Source: JBDIVL01 sp039794405
Lineage (GTDB): Bacteria; Planctomycetota; Brocadiia; Brocadiales; Brocadiaceae
Assembly (NCBI GenBank): GCA_039794405.1
Contig: JBDIVL010000007.1
Coordinates: 1 to 64,000, forward strand
Direction of reading: 5' to 3'
Length of the DNA: 64,000 nucleotides
Shown here: positions 35,934 through 45,569 of the stretch, piece by piece
Numbering within the stretch: position 1 is the first letter of the stretch
Layout: the number at the start of each line of letters is the position of its first letter
Made by a program: the position numbers and the translations under genes
Notes under the pieces: model-generated
What the model was told of the DNA's origin: nothing
The model's input: the letters and a program-made list of their open reading frames with translations, nothing else
The model's database searches: none

Positions 35934-38900
35934 TCATGAAATCATCTCTACAATTTCTTCGGCAGTGTCTTTACGGTGAAAAATCCGATAAAGTGCAGGA
36001 AGTACAAGCAGGGTGAGGGCTGTTGAAGACAGTATCCCCCCGATTACCACGGTAGCAAGCGGACGTTGTACCTCTGCCCCGGTTCCCGTAGCTGTAGCCA
36101 TCGGAAGAAAGCCCAGCGAAGCAACAAGCGCGGTCATAAGCACGGGGCGCAGACGGCTAATAGCTCCATGAAAAACAGACTGGTCGAGGGAACTACCTTC
36201 TGCACGTAATTTATTGATAAAAGAAATCATAACAAGTCCGTTCAACACTGCAACACCAGAAAGCGCAATAAAACCAACACCTGCGGAAATCGATAGAGGA
36301 ATACCTCTGAGCCAAAGCGCAACAATACCTCCTGTAAGGGCAAAAGGAACGCCCGTAAAGACCAAAAAAGAGTCTTTTATCGTCCCGAATGTTGTGAAAA
36401 GCAGGAAAAAGATCAACAAAAGTGCGAGAGGAGTGACAATTTGCAATCTCTTTCTGGCTGATATCATTTGCTCAAATTGTCCTCCCCAAGATATCCAGTA
36501 ACCAGATGGTATGGTAACGTTTCCTTTTATTATCCTTTCAGCCTCTTCTATAAATGTTCCGATATCCCGGCCTCTCACATTCGCCGTCACAATAACGCGA
36601 CGTTTTCCATTTTCTCTGCTAATCTGGTTGGGGCCGGGTGCGATAGTAAAATTTGATAGAGACCCAAGCGTTATGTAATTTGTTGGTCTTCCCTCCTCCA
36701 AATATTTTGCTGGAAACAAGCCGGCGGGCACTGTTCTTTCAGAATCTGGCAAGGGAATCGGCAGTCTTTTGAGCGCATCCACATTCGTACGTACATCTTC
36801 AGGCAGGCGCACCATGAGTTCAACTTGTTTATCACCTTCAAAGACCTTGCCAGCACCCTTTCCTGCAATTGCAATTTCAATTACTTCCTGTACATCGGAA
36901 ATGTTAAGGCCGTACCGGGCCATCTCGCTGCGGTTCATCTGGATGGTCAGTACCGGTAGCCCTGTTACTTGCTCCACCTTCACATCCGATGCCCCCCGAA
37001 TTTCCTCAAGCACCCTTGATATTTTTTCGCCGGTTTTTAACAGTATTTCCATATCATCACCAAATATCTTTACTGCTATATCACTCCGTATCCCTGCGAT
37101 AAGCTCATTGAACCGCATTTGTATTGGCTGGGTAAACTCATAATTATTCCCGGGAATTTTCCTGAGGTGATCCTCAAGCTCGTGTATCAACTCCTCTTTT
37201 GGTTTATGAGGGTCTGGCCAATCTTCCCTGGGTTTAAGCGTCAGAAAGGTATCAGCGACACTGGGTGGCATAGGATCAGTTGCTATCTCTGCTGTTCCTA
37301 TCTTGGAAAAGACATTGGCAACTTCGGAAAATTTTTTTACTTCTTTCTCAAGTGCACACTGCATCTCAACCGATTGCGACAGGCTTGTTCCTGGAATGCG
37401 AAGGGCGTAAACCGCCAAATCCCCTTCATCTAAACTCGGTATAAATTCACTTCCCATGCGGGTCGCCAAAAGTCCACAGAGAATAACAAGTACAGTTGCA
37501 GTTGTAATAACAAATGCCCGATTCTGCGTAACAAGATTAAGGATGGGAATGTATGCCTTTTTAGCCCAATACATAAAAAAGTTTTCTTTTTCAGAGAGTT
37601 TTCCGGAAAAAAAGAGCGCTGCTGCTGCAGGAACAAACGTCACAGAAAGGATCATTGCTCCAAGGAGGGCAACAATTACCGTAAATGCCATGGGATAAAA
37701 CATCTTCCCCTCGATACCTGTCAGGCTCAGAATCGGTAAATAAACGATCATAATAATTAATTCACCAAACATAGTTGCTTTTCGTACTTCTTTTGATGCC
37801 TCAAAAACAACCTCAAACCGTTCCTGACGGGTTAATAACCGTCCAAGCCGGTGTTGTTCCTCGGATAACCTGCGGATGCAATTCTCAACAATGATTACTG
37901 CACCATCAACGATAATTCCAAAATCAAGTGCACCTAGGCTCATCAGGCTTGCACTCACCTTATTGCTTACCATCCCGGTAACGGTAAATAGCATAGATAA
38001 TGGGATAACAAAAGCCGTGACGAGAGCTGCCCGTATATTCCCCAAAAAGAGGAACAGAATTGCAATTACCAAGAGGGCGCCTTCAGTCAGATTTTTATTT
38101 ACTGTATGTATGGTTTTTTCTACAAGAGTAGTACGGTCATAAACTGTCTTAGCAACAACACCCGGTGGTAGTGTATGGTTCACTTCGACCATCTTATCGG
38201 CTACTTTTCTGGAAACCGTCCGGCTATTCTCACCCATAAGCATAAAGACAGTGCCCAAAACAACCTCTTCTCCATTTTCTGTGGCAGCACCGGTACGAAG
38301 TTCTTTTCCGATTAAGACATGTGCTACATCTTTCATACGAATGGGAACTCCTTCATGGCTGCCGACTATAATCTGCCGGATATCTTCCATAGTAACCACT
38401 TGTCCGGGGGCCCTGATCAGATATTGCTCTCCTCTGCTCTCGATATATCCTGCACCCACATTGGCATTATTCATGGCAAGGGCATGAAGTATGTCACGGA
38501 ATGACAATCCGTAAGCAATCATTTTTTCGGGATAGGGAGTAACATGATACTGTTTTTCGTAGCCACCGATGGTGTTTACTTCAGTAACTCCTGGAATATT
38601 CCGTAGCTGAGGTCTGATAACCCAGTCTTGAATGGTCCTTAAATCAGTAAGTGTGTATGGTGTCCCATCCTGCTTCAATGCTCCGGACTTAGACTCTACT
38701 GTCCACATGAAGATCTCACCAAGACCGGTTGCAATAGGTCCCATAATCGGGTCAGCGCCAGGCGGGAGATTTTCTCTGACTTCCTGGATGCGTTGGTTGA
38801 TCAGTTGACGGGCGAAGTAAATATCTGTTCCATCCTCGAAAATAACGGTTACCTGTGAAAGTCCATACCGCGATAGCGACCGCGTTTCTTTCAAATGCGG

Positions 38901-39128
38901 AATACCAGCCATAGCTGTTTCGATGGGAAAGGTAATGCGCTGCTCAGCCTCCAGTGGAGAATATCCTGAGGCTACGGTATTGATTTGAACCTGGACATTG
39001 GTAATGTCAGGTACGGCATCAATGGGAAGTTTTTGATAATTATAGATACCCAAAACTGCAACAGCAAATGTTGCTATGAGGACCACCCATCTGTGGTGGA
39101 TTGAGGATTTTAATATTCGTTCAAGCAT
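35934..39128 (-). CDS. czcA: Heavy-metal RND efflux pump (CzcA/CusA family)
   Basis: 1064 residues, the full length of an HME-RND inner-membrane pump with 12 helices and two large periplasmic loops. The family signature in helix 4 reads DFGIIVDGAVIIVEN, with D-x6-D-x7-E acidic residues of the proton relay as in CzcA. N-terminal motif LPIDAVPDITNVQVQI. Last gene of a leftward set with membrane-fusion protein, P1B ATPase and outer-membrane channel, so it pumps divalent (or monovalent) metal out of the periplasm. The metal cannot be fixed from sequence. Confidence 0.93.
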   Translation of the reverse strand: MLERILKSSIHHRWVVLIATFAVAVLGIYNYQKLPIDAVPDITNVQVQINTVASGYSPLEAEQRITFPIETAMAGIPHLKETRSLSRYGLSQVTVIFEDGTDIYFARQLINQRIQEVRENLPPGADPIMGPIATGLGEIFMWTVESKSGALKQDGTPYTLTDLRTIQDWVIRPQLRNIPGVTEVNTIGGYEKQYHVTPYPEKMIAYGLSFRDILHALAMNNANVGAGYIESRGEQYLIRAPGQVVTMEDIRQIIVGSHEGVPIRMKDVAHVLIGKELRTGAATENGEEVVLGTVFMLMGENSRTVSRKVADKMVEVNHTLPPGVVAKTVYDRTTLVEKTIHTVNKNLTEGALLVIAILFLFLGNIRAALVTAFVIPLSMLFTVTGMVSNKVSASLMSLGALDFGIIVDGAVIIVENCIRRLSEEQHRLGRLLTRQERFEVVFEASKEVRKATMFGELIIMIVYLPILSLTGIEGKMFYPMAFTVIVALLGAMILSVTFVPAAAALFFSGKLSEKENFFMYWAKKAYIPILNLVTQNRAFVITTATVLVILCGLLATRMGSEFIPSLDEGDLAVYALRIPGTSLSQSVEMQCALEKEVKKFSEVANVFSKIGTAEIATDPMPPSVADTFLTLKPREDWPDPHKPKEELIHELEDHLRKIPGNNYEFTQPIQMRFNELIAGIRSDIAVKIFGDDMEILLKTGEKISRVLEEIRGASDVKVEQVTGLPVLTIQMNRSEMARYGLNISDVQEVIEIAIAGKGAGKVFEGDKQVELMVRLPEDVRTNVDALKRLPIPLPDSERTVPAGLFPAKYLEEGRPTNYITLGSLSNFTIAPGPNQISRENGKRRVIVTANVRGRDIGTFIEEAERIIKGNVTIPSGYWISWGGQFEQMISARKRLQIVTPLALLLIFFLLFTTFGTIKDSFLVFTGVPFALTGGIVALWLRGIPLSISAGVGFIALSGVAVLNGLVMISFINKLRAEGSSLDQSVFHGAISRLRPVLMTALVASLGFLPMATATGTGAEVQRPLATVVIGGILSSTALTLLVLPALYRIFHRKDTAEEIVEMIS

Positions 39129-39210
39129 GTTTAGTTGTAAATTGAAAGTTAAAAGTTGAAATTAAAAAAGTCGCTGCCGAAGGCACCCTAATTTAACAAA
39201 CCAGTCGGGT

Positions 39211-40740
39211 TCAATGATCATGGGCTGCCCCCGCCTTACCGAGATCAGCCTTTAAGATGAAGCTGTTGCGTGCGGCATACTTTTCACCCGGGAAGAGTCC
39301 ATGCAATACCTCTACCCATCGCCCATCGCTTCTTCCTAATTTAAGGGGACGAATCTCAAATACGTCTCCATATTGTACAAATACAACTGACCAATCACGA
39401 AAAGTTTGCAGTGCATCGGCAGATACTGCTACCGGTACCGTTACTTCTTCCTGTACGATTTCCACAGTCACAAAGAGGCCTGGACGCCAATATCCTTTTG
39501 GATTCTGCACAACAATCCTTCCTTTTGCAGTACGAGTTTGTTCACCAATAAGTGGACCAAGGTACGTCAGCACACCATTCGTTTCCAAGCCTAATATATC
39601 GGATTTCACCGTAACGGTTTGCCCAACTTTTACCGTATCCAAGTCCTCGGCATACACAGTAACTTCTACCCAAACAGTCGATAAATCGGCAAGGACAAAG
39701 ATATCAGCATCTTCTTTGACCGATTCACCAACGGAGATATGCTTTTCGATAACTACTCCATCAAACAACGCACGTATCTCGTAACGGGTAAGGCTTTTCC
39801 CTGTCCTTTCAGGGATGTTGTCCAAATCAGCCTGGGAGAGCCCTAATGCCAGCAACTTTTGTGCAGCCTCCTGCAAGTTTATTTCAGCTTCTGCCAATGC
39901 CTGACGGCTTTCAAGATAGTCTTTTTCCGAAGAAATCTTCTCCTTCCAAAGTCGCTCTTTTCGTTCAAATGTCGCCCGGGCTAATTCTCCACGCTTAATT
40001 GATGCCAGATATGTACTCTTAAGTTCAGCTAGTTCCCGGCTGTCAAGAACGGCAAGGACCTCACCAAATCTGACATCATCACCAATATTTTTATATACTT
40101 CGGTTACCATACCTGAAACTCTTGGTACGATATGTACTACCTTATCGGCATTGAGATTAATTTCCCCGGGGTGCTCGTGAACAGTCTTTATCTGAACCGG
40201 TCCGGCGGTATCAATAACAATCCCCGCATTTTGTACTGCCTCAGGAGTAAGTTCGACCCTTCCCTCTACTTGTGAATATTCCCATTGATAGGTTCTTCCT
40301 TTCCATTCTGCTAATACCCTGACATCAAAAGAGTGTGGTTCTTCAACAACCGTATCGCCACGAAGATAATAACCTTCCTTTTGGAAGTTAACGACATCTA
40401 CCCTGCCACCGAGCCTGTGTAATTCTATGGTAAGTTTCACCTCGTTTGGATCGATTATTTTTCCTTCGTACAAAGCATAAACTCTGAACCTGGGGGGAAC
40501 CCCGCGTTCATAGATGGTGATCTCAATTTGAAACTCTCCCTCTGATAATAACCTCCCTCCATGAGGTCCCTCTTCTTTTTCAAGACTGTCATGATGTAAT
40601 TCCGTATCCTCATGAGAATCATGAAAATCACTAACCGTTGTTTTTTCCATTCTGAGGATAATGAATGCCAGAATAATACCTACAAGAATGATACTGCCAA
40701 TTGCTAATACCTTCTTAAAATGAACTGTTGAATACTTCAT
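39211..40740 (-). CDS. czcB: Membrane fusion protein of the metal efflux pump (CzcB-like)
   Basis: 509 residues from the ATG at 40740; an upstream TTG adds 13 residues without a ribosome site. One N-terminal membrane anchor (about 10-30) is followed by a His/Asp-rich metal-binding-like stretch (FHDSHEDTELHHDSLEKEE) and a CzcB-type N-terminal domain (GPHGGRLL). The lipoyl/barrel-sandwich, helical hairpin and beta-barrel domains follow, and the C-terminus ends AAHDH. It bridges the RND pump to the TolC-like channel; the His-rich ends suggest metal capture. It lies 82 bp upstream of the pump gene. Confidence 0.9.
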   Translation of the reverse strand: MKYSTVHFKKVLAIGSIILVGIILAFIILRMEKTTVSDFHDSHEDTELHHDSLEKEEGPHGGRLLSEGEFQIEITIYERGVPPRFRVYALYEGKIIDPNEVKLTIELHRLGGRVDVVNFQKEGYYLRGDTVVEEPHSFDVRVLAEWKGRTYQWEYSQVEGRVELTPEAVQNAGIVIDTAGPVQIKTVHEHPGEINLNADKVVHIVPRVSGMVTEVYKNIGDDVRFGEVLAVLDSRELAELKSTYLASIKRGELARATFERKERLWKEKISSEKDYLESRQALAEAEINLQEAAQKLLALGLSQADLDNIPERTGKSLTRYEIRALFDGVVIEKHISVGESVKEDADIFVLADLSTVWVEVTVYAEDLDTVKVGQTVTVKSDILGLETNGVLTYLGPLIGEQTRTAKGRIVVQNPKGYWRPGLFVTVEIVQEEVTVPVAVSADALQTFRDWSVVFVQYGDVFEIRPLKLGRSDGRWVEVLHGLFPGEKYAARNSFILKADLGKAGAAHDH

Positions 40741-41178
40741 AAATAGTGGTAACACTCGTCCTTTCTGCAATGTTCCCAAACTTTTGCTGGTTCAATTGTC
40801 TTCGGCTGAACCGAAACATTTCATATGTTTACATCCTATAATACAAGTTTAAATCTTGAGTTTACTTCAATACTGTATGGGACTATCCAAACAGGTAGAT
40901 GCCATGTCATTGCGAAAGCGGAATGACTGAGTCAGCCTCTTAATCCTCCTTGAAATCCCTTTAGAAAAGCGGGACGCAGGAGCCATAAATCCTTTTTTAA
41001 ACACTATAAAATCCCATTCTCTTTTTCTAAAGCAGCCATGCTTTTTCCCCTTTTTAAAGGGAGATTACTTTCCCTTGCTTTATTCTGGACTTTGGCTCAC
41101 CCGCTTGCAATACTCGTTAACCGGTAACCTTATTTTGAGTAACTGCGGATTCTTGTAATTTCCTGTAAGTTTCTTTTA
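40741..41178. other. Intergenic region with dispersed repeats
   Basis: Bases 40787-40850 match the GGTTCAATC family (GGTTCAATTGTCTTCGGCTG and GAACCGAAACATTTCATATG). Bases 40940-41080 hold CCTTTAGAAAAGCGGGA and CCCCTTTTTAAAGGGAGATT type words, common to short intergenic repeats. No gene is seen. The gap separates the ATPase gene from the pump genes, which may therefore have their own promoter. Confidence 0.5.
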
Positions 41179-43281
41179 TTACCTCAGGAGCCTTAATCCA
41201 TTTATGATAACAACCAGTCCTCCTATCTCATTTATCAGGAGACCGGGAATAAGATCAATCCACCCAAAAACAGCAATTGGCACCAGAAAGGCAATGAGGA
41301 GAAGGGCAAGTATAATATTTTGATGGATATTCTTTACTGTCCGTTGACTCAATTGAATTATATAAGGAATTTTTGTTAGATCATCTGACATGAGTACAAA
41401 ATCACTGGTCTCAATGGCTATATCCGTACCGGCAGCACCCATGGCAATTCCAATGTCTGACTCGGCCATAGCCGGGGCATCATTGACACCGTCTCCTACC
41501 ATGGCGATATAGTGATATTTTTCTTTTAACTTTTTCACGGTTTCTACCTTAGCCTCTGGAAGCAGTTTGGCATAATATTCATCCATATCGGTCTCTCTGG
41601 CAATCTCTGCGGCAGTTCCTTCATTATCACCAGTGATCATAATAATCCTTTCTATACCCCTCTGTTTTAATATCTGAATGACGTTTTTGACCTCGGCTCT
41701 GACTCTATCAGCTACTGCAATAATCCCGAGAGGTTTGTCTCGTGACCCTAATAATACGACGGTTTTCCCTTGTTTCTCCAACTCAGAGGTTTGAGCATGT
41801 ATCGTATCAGTAGGAATCGAGTATTCATCAAAAAGACGTTTATTACCAATAAAGTATTCGCAAGCACCTATCTTAGCTTTCGCTCCCATTCCAGGCAAGG
41901 ATTCAAAGGCGTCTACCGTTTGTAGAGGTAATCCTTTTTCCTTAGCTTTACTTACAATTGTTTCTCCCAGGGGATGTTCCGAATAATTCTCAATACAGGC
42001 TGCTAACTTTACTATGGTGTCCTCTGTTTGGTTGTTCAGAGGTATAATATCGGTAACAGACGGTTTGCCAACAGTAATAGTCCCTGTTTTATCGAAGGCG
42101 ATTGCCTTCAGTTTTTCTGCAACCTCGAAATAGACTCCACCCTTTACCAGAATACCGTGTCGCGCTGCATTTCCGATAGCCGCAACTACTGCAACAGGAA
42201 TTGAAAGGGCAATGCCACAAGAACAGGATACAACCAGGATTACCAATCCTCTGTAGAACCAATGAGAGAATCCACCCCATAGTAATGGAGGAACTGTTGC
42301 TATGACAAAGGCTAAAATGAACATTGCTGGAGTGTAATATTTCCCAAATCTTTCACCAAAACGCTGATAGCTGGATTTCCTTGCCTGGGCCTCTTCCACG
42401 GAATGAATAATCTTTGCCAGGGTAGTATCTATCGATAATCTCGTTACCATTACCTCCAGGATGCCTCTTTGATTAAAGGTACCTGCAAAGACCTCGTCTT
42501 CCTCTTTCTTTTCAACCGGTATCGATTCGCCGGTAATAGGAGATTGATCGACGCTGGAATAGCCTTTCACTACCTTTCCATCAAGAGGTATCTTTTCTCC
42601 TGGCCGTATGATGATCCTGTCAGAGATTTTTACCTCTTCCACAGGCAAGACCATTTCCTTCCCATTGTTCCTAACTAGCGCTTCTTTCGGTACCAGTTCC
42701 ATAAGCATCCTTATGGCACCCCTTGATTTGCTTACGGTATATATTTCCAGGATATCACCCAACAAATAAATAAAAACCAGCAGACTTGCTTCTTCCCATA
42801 GTCCAAGGATTACAGCTCCCAGGGCACCGGTGACCATTAAGGTTCTGATATTAAGGGTGAATGTTTTTAAGGCACTAAATGCCATTTTTGCAGGATAATA
42901 ACCGCCACTAATGATAGCCAAACTGTAAAAGATAATAGGTGATATACCGTCCCATCCGAATTCTTCTAGCACAAAGGCCACGATGGTAAAAAGGCCACAT
43001 AACAAAAGTGCTAGGATCCTCATCTCTCTCCACCAGGTAATTTTTGGCCCGGCTTCCTTAGCAATTGATGCCCTCAATCCTGTTTCATTGATACTCTTGA
43101 TAATTTGTTGGATTGAGATTAATGCAGGATTGCAAACGACTTTTACTCTCTGGGTTGCGAGATAAATCTCGAAGCTCGTTATCCCGGTAAGTAACTTCAA
43201 TCTCTTTTCGATGATTCTTACCTCATCTTGGCAATCCATCCCCTCGATAATTAACCTATAGGTTTCCATTCTATCTCTCAT
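41179..43281 (-). CDS. P1B-type heavy-metal-transporting ATPase with atypical metal motif
   Basis: 700 residues from ATG 43281 (ATG 43269 is possible). The N-terminal HMA-like domain has one cysteine only (EGMDCQDE). All catalytic motifs are present: TGES, phosphorylation site DKTGT, EHPLG, and GDGVNDAPA. The membrane metal site that is CPC or SPC in relatives reads C353-S354-C355, with the proline lost. The last helix has NEIGGLVVIINGLRLL, with Glu where zinc pumps have Asp. It lies between the TolC-type channel and the CzcB/CzcA genes, so it moves metal from the cytoplasm for onward export. Confidence 0.9.
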   Translation of the reverse strand: MRDRMETYRLIIEGMDCQDEVRIIEKRLKLLTGITSFEIYLATQRVKVVCNPALISIQQIIKSINETGLRASIAKEAGPKITWWREMRILALLLCGLFTIVAFVLEEFGWDGISPIIFYSLAIISGGYYPAKMAFSALKTFTLNIRTLMVTGALGAVILGLWEEASLLVFIYLLGDILEIYTVSKSRGAIRMLMELVPKEALVRNNGKEMVLPVEEVKISDRIIIRPGEKIPLDGKVVKGYSSVDQSPITGESIPVEKKEEDEVFAGTFNQRGILEVMVTRLSIDTTLAKIIHSVEEAQARKSSYQRFGERFGKYYTPAMFILAFVIATVPPLLWGGFSHWFYRGLVILVVSCSCGIALSIPVAVVAAIGNAARHGILVKGGVYFEVAEKLKAIAFDKTGTITVGKPSVTDIIPLNNQTEDTIVKLAACIENYSEHPLGETIVSKAKEKGLPLQTVDAFESLPGMGAKAKIGACEYFIGNKRLFDEYSIPTDTIHAQTSELEKQGKTVVLLGSRDKPLGIIAVADRVRAEVKNVIQILKQRGIERIIMITGDNEGTAAEIARETDMDEYYAKLLPEAKVETVKKLKEKYHYIAMVGDGVNDAPAMAESDIGIAMGAAGTDIAIETSDFVLMSDDLTKIPYIIQLSQRTVKNIHQNIILALLLIAFLVPIAVFGWIDLIPGLLINEIGGLVVIINGLRLLR

Positions 43282-43533
43282 CACCGGTCTATACTCCAGA
43301 CAGGGTAGTCACGTTTGAGTATCTTGGTAATAACATGCTATTTTCTCAACTCCTTCGCAATCTTTTCGTCGGTTTTTCATAGGACACTACATTCCATTGG
43401 ATTATCGTAAACGCTCTGATTCTCTAACTGTTCTTTAAGAAATAAGGTGCAGTTCAGCCTTGTTTCCCTGCATCTTTATTCATCTCCGTTCTTCAATAAT
43501 GATAAATATGTCATAAATTTCTTTACTCCAACA

Positions 43534-44868
43534 TTATTGTTTCACTATTTTGATTACAGCCAGTCTTTCAATATCTGCGATTAACAGATTTAAATTTTTT
43601 AAGGATTCTATATATAAAATCCTCGTTTCAGCCCAGGTTCTCTGGGCATCAAGCAGGTCTATATAATCAAACTCGCCCTCTTTATACCCACGTGTAATTA
43701 AGCTAAGAGATTCTTCTGTCTTGGGTAATATCTTGTCTCGATATTCAAGAACACGCCTCCGCTCAACATGGTATGTGTTGAAATCTCTTTTTAGCTGAAA
43801 GAGCAAATCATTGTACACTGACTGATTATCGTTTTTAGCCTTTTTTGAGAGGGCCTTGCCCCTTTGTATGTTACCTTGATTACGGTTAAAAAAAGGGATT
43901 GGTATCTCAACACCTAATTGGACGGTATCTAGGTCTTCACGGCCAAGTCGTTTATAACCAGCGGATATATTCATATCAGGTATGACTTGCCTTTTCTCTA
44001 ACGTAAGCTGAGTTTCCGCTATTTCAACGTTCTTCTTTGACGCCTTAAGTAATGGTTGATTATTCCTCATCCTGGACTCAAGATCCTGAAGTGACAACTC
44101 TGCAGGTTTTGTTAAAAGCGTTCCCGATGCGCCGCCAATGGTTTCTTCTGGAATACCCATCACTGTCAGTAACTCCTTTATTGAATTTTGAAGGTTTCCC
44201 TCTGCAATAGAAACGAGGTTCCTTGCCTTTGACAGTTCTACTTCACCCCTCAGGACGTTTGTAACAGGTACTTCACCCGCTTCGTACCTTACCTTCTCAC
44301 TTTCGTAAATTTGTTTTGCAATCTTTTCTGTTTCCCTTGCTATGGAGAGTCCTTCATGGTCCGCCACAACCTTGTAAAATGCCTTTTTTGTATCGGCCAT
44401 AACGTTTAACAAAACGGTATCGCGCTCAAAGGTATTTTTTTCCTTTGATTGTTCACTCACTTTTATTCCAAGTTTCCTCTTACCACCGGTAATAATGGGC
44501 TGGGTTATAGCCACAAGGTTTTGGCTCTGATTCAGTCCAATTTCCTGTGTAGGCATTTCTTCAGCCAAAAGATCCAGAACGGGATTCGGATACAATTTTG
44601 ACTGTCGTAAAGCACCCGTTGCGGCATCAACCTGATCCCTTGCCGATTGCAATTGTGGATTTTTTTCAATAGCAATGGCAATAGCTTCCTCGATCGAAAT
44701 TTTTCTGTTTCCTGACATAGGATCCTTGTTCTCTACTTTATTGGGGAAATCACCTCCAATAGCTAGTACCCAAAAACAGGACAAACAGATAAAGAGGAAC
44801 ATTCCTGTAATACAAACTACGGTCTTGTTTCTTCGAAAAATAGATTTGCAATTACAATAGGTATCCAT
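43534..44868 (-). CDS. czcC: TolC-family outer-membrane channel of metal efflux (CzcC-like)
   Basis: 444 residues with an N-terminal signal segment (hydrophobic 18-36) and the two long helical OEP repeats typical of the family (motifs AIAIAIEKNPQLQSARDQVD and ITRGYKEGEFDYIDLLDAQR). AAAGG lies 5 nt before the ATG. First of the structural genes for metal efflux, 253 bp upstream of the ATPase. Confidence 0.9.
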   Translation of the reverse strand: MDTYCNCKSIFRRNKTVVCITGMFLFICLSCFWVLAIGGDFPNKVENKDPMSGNRKISIEEAIAIAIEKNPQLQSARDQVDAATGALRQSKLYPNPVLDLLAEEMPTQEIGLNQSQNLVAITQPIITGGKRKLGIKVSEQSKEKNTFERDTVLLNVMADTKKAFYKVVADHEGLSIARETEKIAKQIYESEKVRYEAGEVPVTNVLRGEVELSKARNLVSIAEGNLQNSIKELLTVMGIPEETIGGASGTLLTKPAELSLQDLESRMRNNQPLLKASKKNVEIAETQLTLEKRQVIPDMNISAGYKRLGREDLDTVQLGVEIPIPFFNRNQGNIQRGKALSKKAKNDNQSVYNDLLFQLKRDFNTYHVERRRVLEYRDKILPKTEESLSLITRGYKEGEFDYIDLLDAQRTWAETRILYIESLKNLNLLIADIERLAVIKIVKQ

Positions 44869-45209
44869 ATAAAACCTTTCGTAAATAAACCAAGTGCTAG
44901 GGAATAACTCATCACAGATTTCCGTTTGGCACGTGAATAAGTTCCGGTGGCAGCACCCAAGGGTGCTCTGTCTCGGTTTATAGGAACTTCAATTATGTAG
45001 GGTTGCCTGGCAGGGCTAAATCCCAGCCCAACATCGCCCTTGTTTTTCATGAGTAAGAGCAGGTTTCAAGCCTGCCCCTACTGCCAAAGGTAACCTAAGG
45101 GACACGGATTAAAAATCTATGGCTATCAAAACCCCTCTGGCAGTTGCCAGGTTCATCGGGCATTTTAGCAATATTCTGATCTTTCTGTGATAAAATGTTA
45201 TAAGATGAA
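44869..45209. other. Intergenic region with hairpin repeat
   Basis: It contains GCAGGTTTCAAGCCTGC (45059-45075), a copy of the hairpin also found at 46911-46936 and related to 50781-50802. A leftward open frame of 77 codons covers this repeat and is not a gene. Confidence 0.5.
45059..45082 (-). repeat. GGGGCAGG-type hairpin repeat
   Basis: Read leftward: AGTAGGGGCAGGCTTGAAAC followed by CTGC. The copy at 46910-46936 reads GTAGGGGCAGGTTTGAAATC and TGCCCC. Confidence 0.6.
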
Positions 45210-45569
45210 TTATGTGGTTAAACGAGGGGGATGATAGATGATGCTTTGGAAGATAGTATTGGATTGCTTGAAAAGAGGAATCTTGAATCGATAAAAATAA
45301 CCCGTGAAGGTATGCGGAGAGTTCTGGTTCATATGCATAACTAAATTATGAGCACAAAGTATACAACAACTGGAACAGTGTGAGTTACCTTGCGGGGAAG
45401 AAGAATCAGCAGTACAACGGGTGAAAGTAACTGATTCATTTTCGGTACAATGAAATAAATGTTTTTCTGTACAGCCTAACAATAAGCAATCGCCTGGTAA
45501 TATGCATACAAAAAACCACAGTACCAAAATAGTTTGTAACGCTCTTTTCAGGACAATAATTTTACTCAT
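45210..45569 (-). CDS. Cys-rich small secreted protein heading the metal-efflux cluster
   Basis: 119 residues. A hydrophobic N-terminal segment (about 10-32, LQTILVLWFFVCILPG) is followed by a part rich in Cys and His (LFHCTENE, RCTADSSS, HCSSCCILCAHN). The layout, a short exported thiol-rich protein just upstream of czcC on the same strand, recalls the small CzcI/CopL-like proteins of other metal operons, but I see no sequence family. No clear ribosome site precedes the ATG, which lowers confidence. Confidence 0.4.
   Translation of the reverse strand: MSKIIVLKRALQTILVLWFFVCILPGDCLLLGCTEKHLFHCTENESVTFTRCTADSSSPQGNSHCSSCCILCAHNLVMHMNQNSPHTFTGYFYRFKIPLFKQSNTIFQSIIYHPPRLTT

Noticed and set aside
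44817..45050. 77-codon leftward frame across the czcC start
   Set aside because: It translates an intergenic hairpin repeat and overlaps the real start of czcC.
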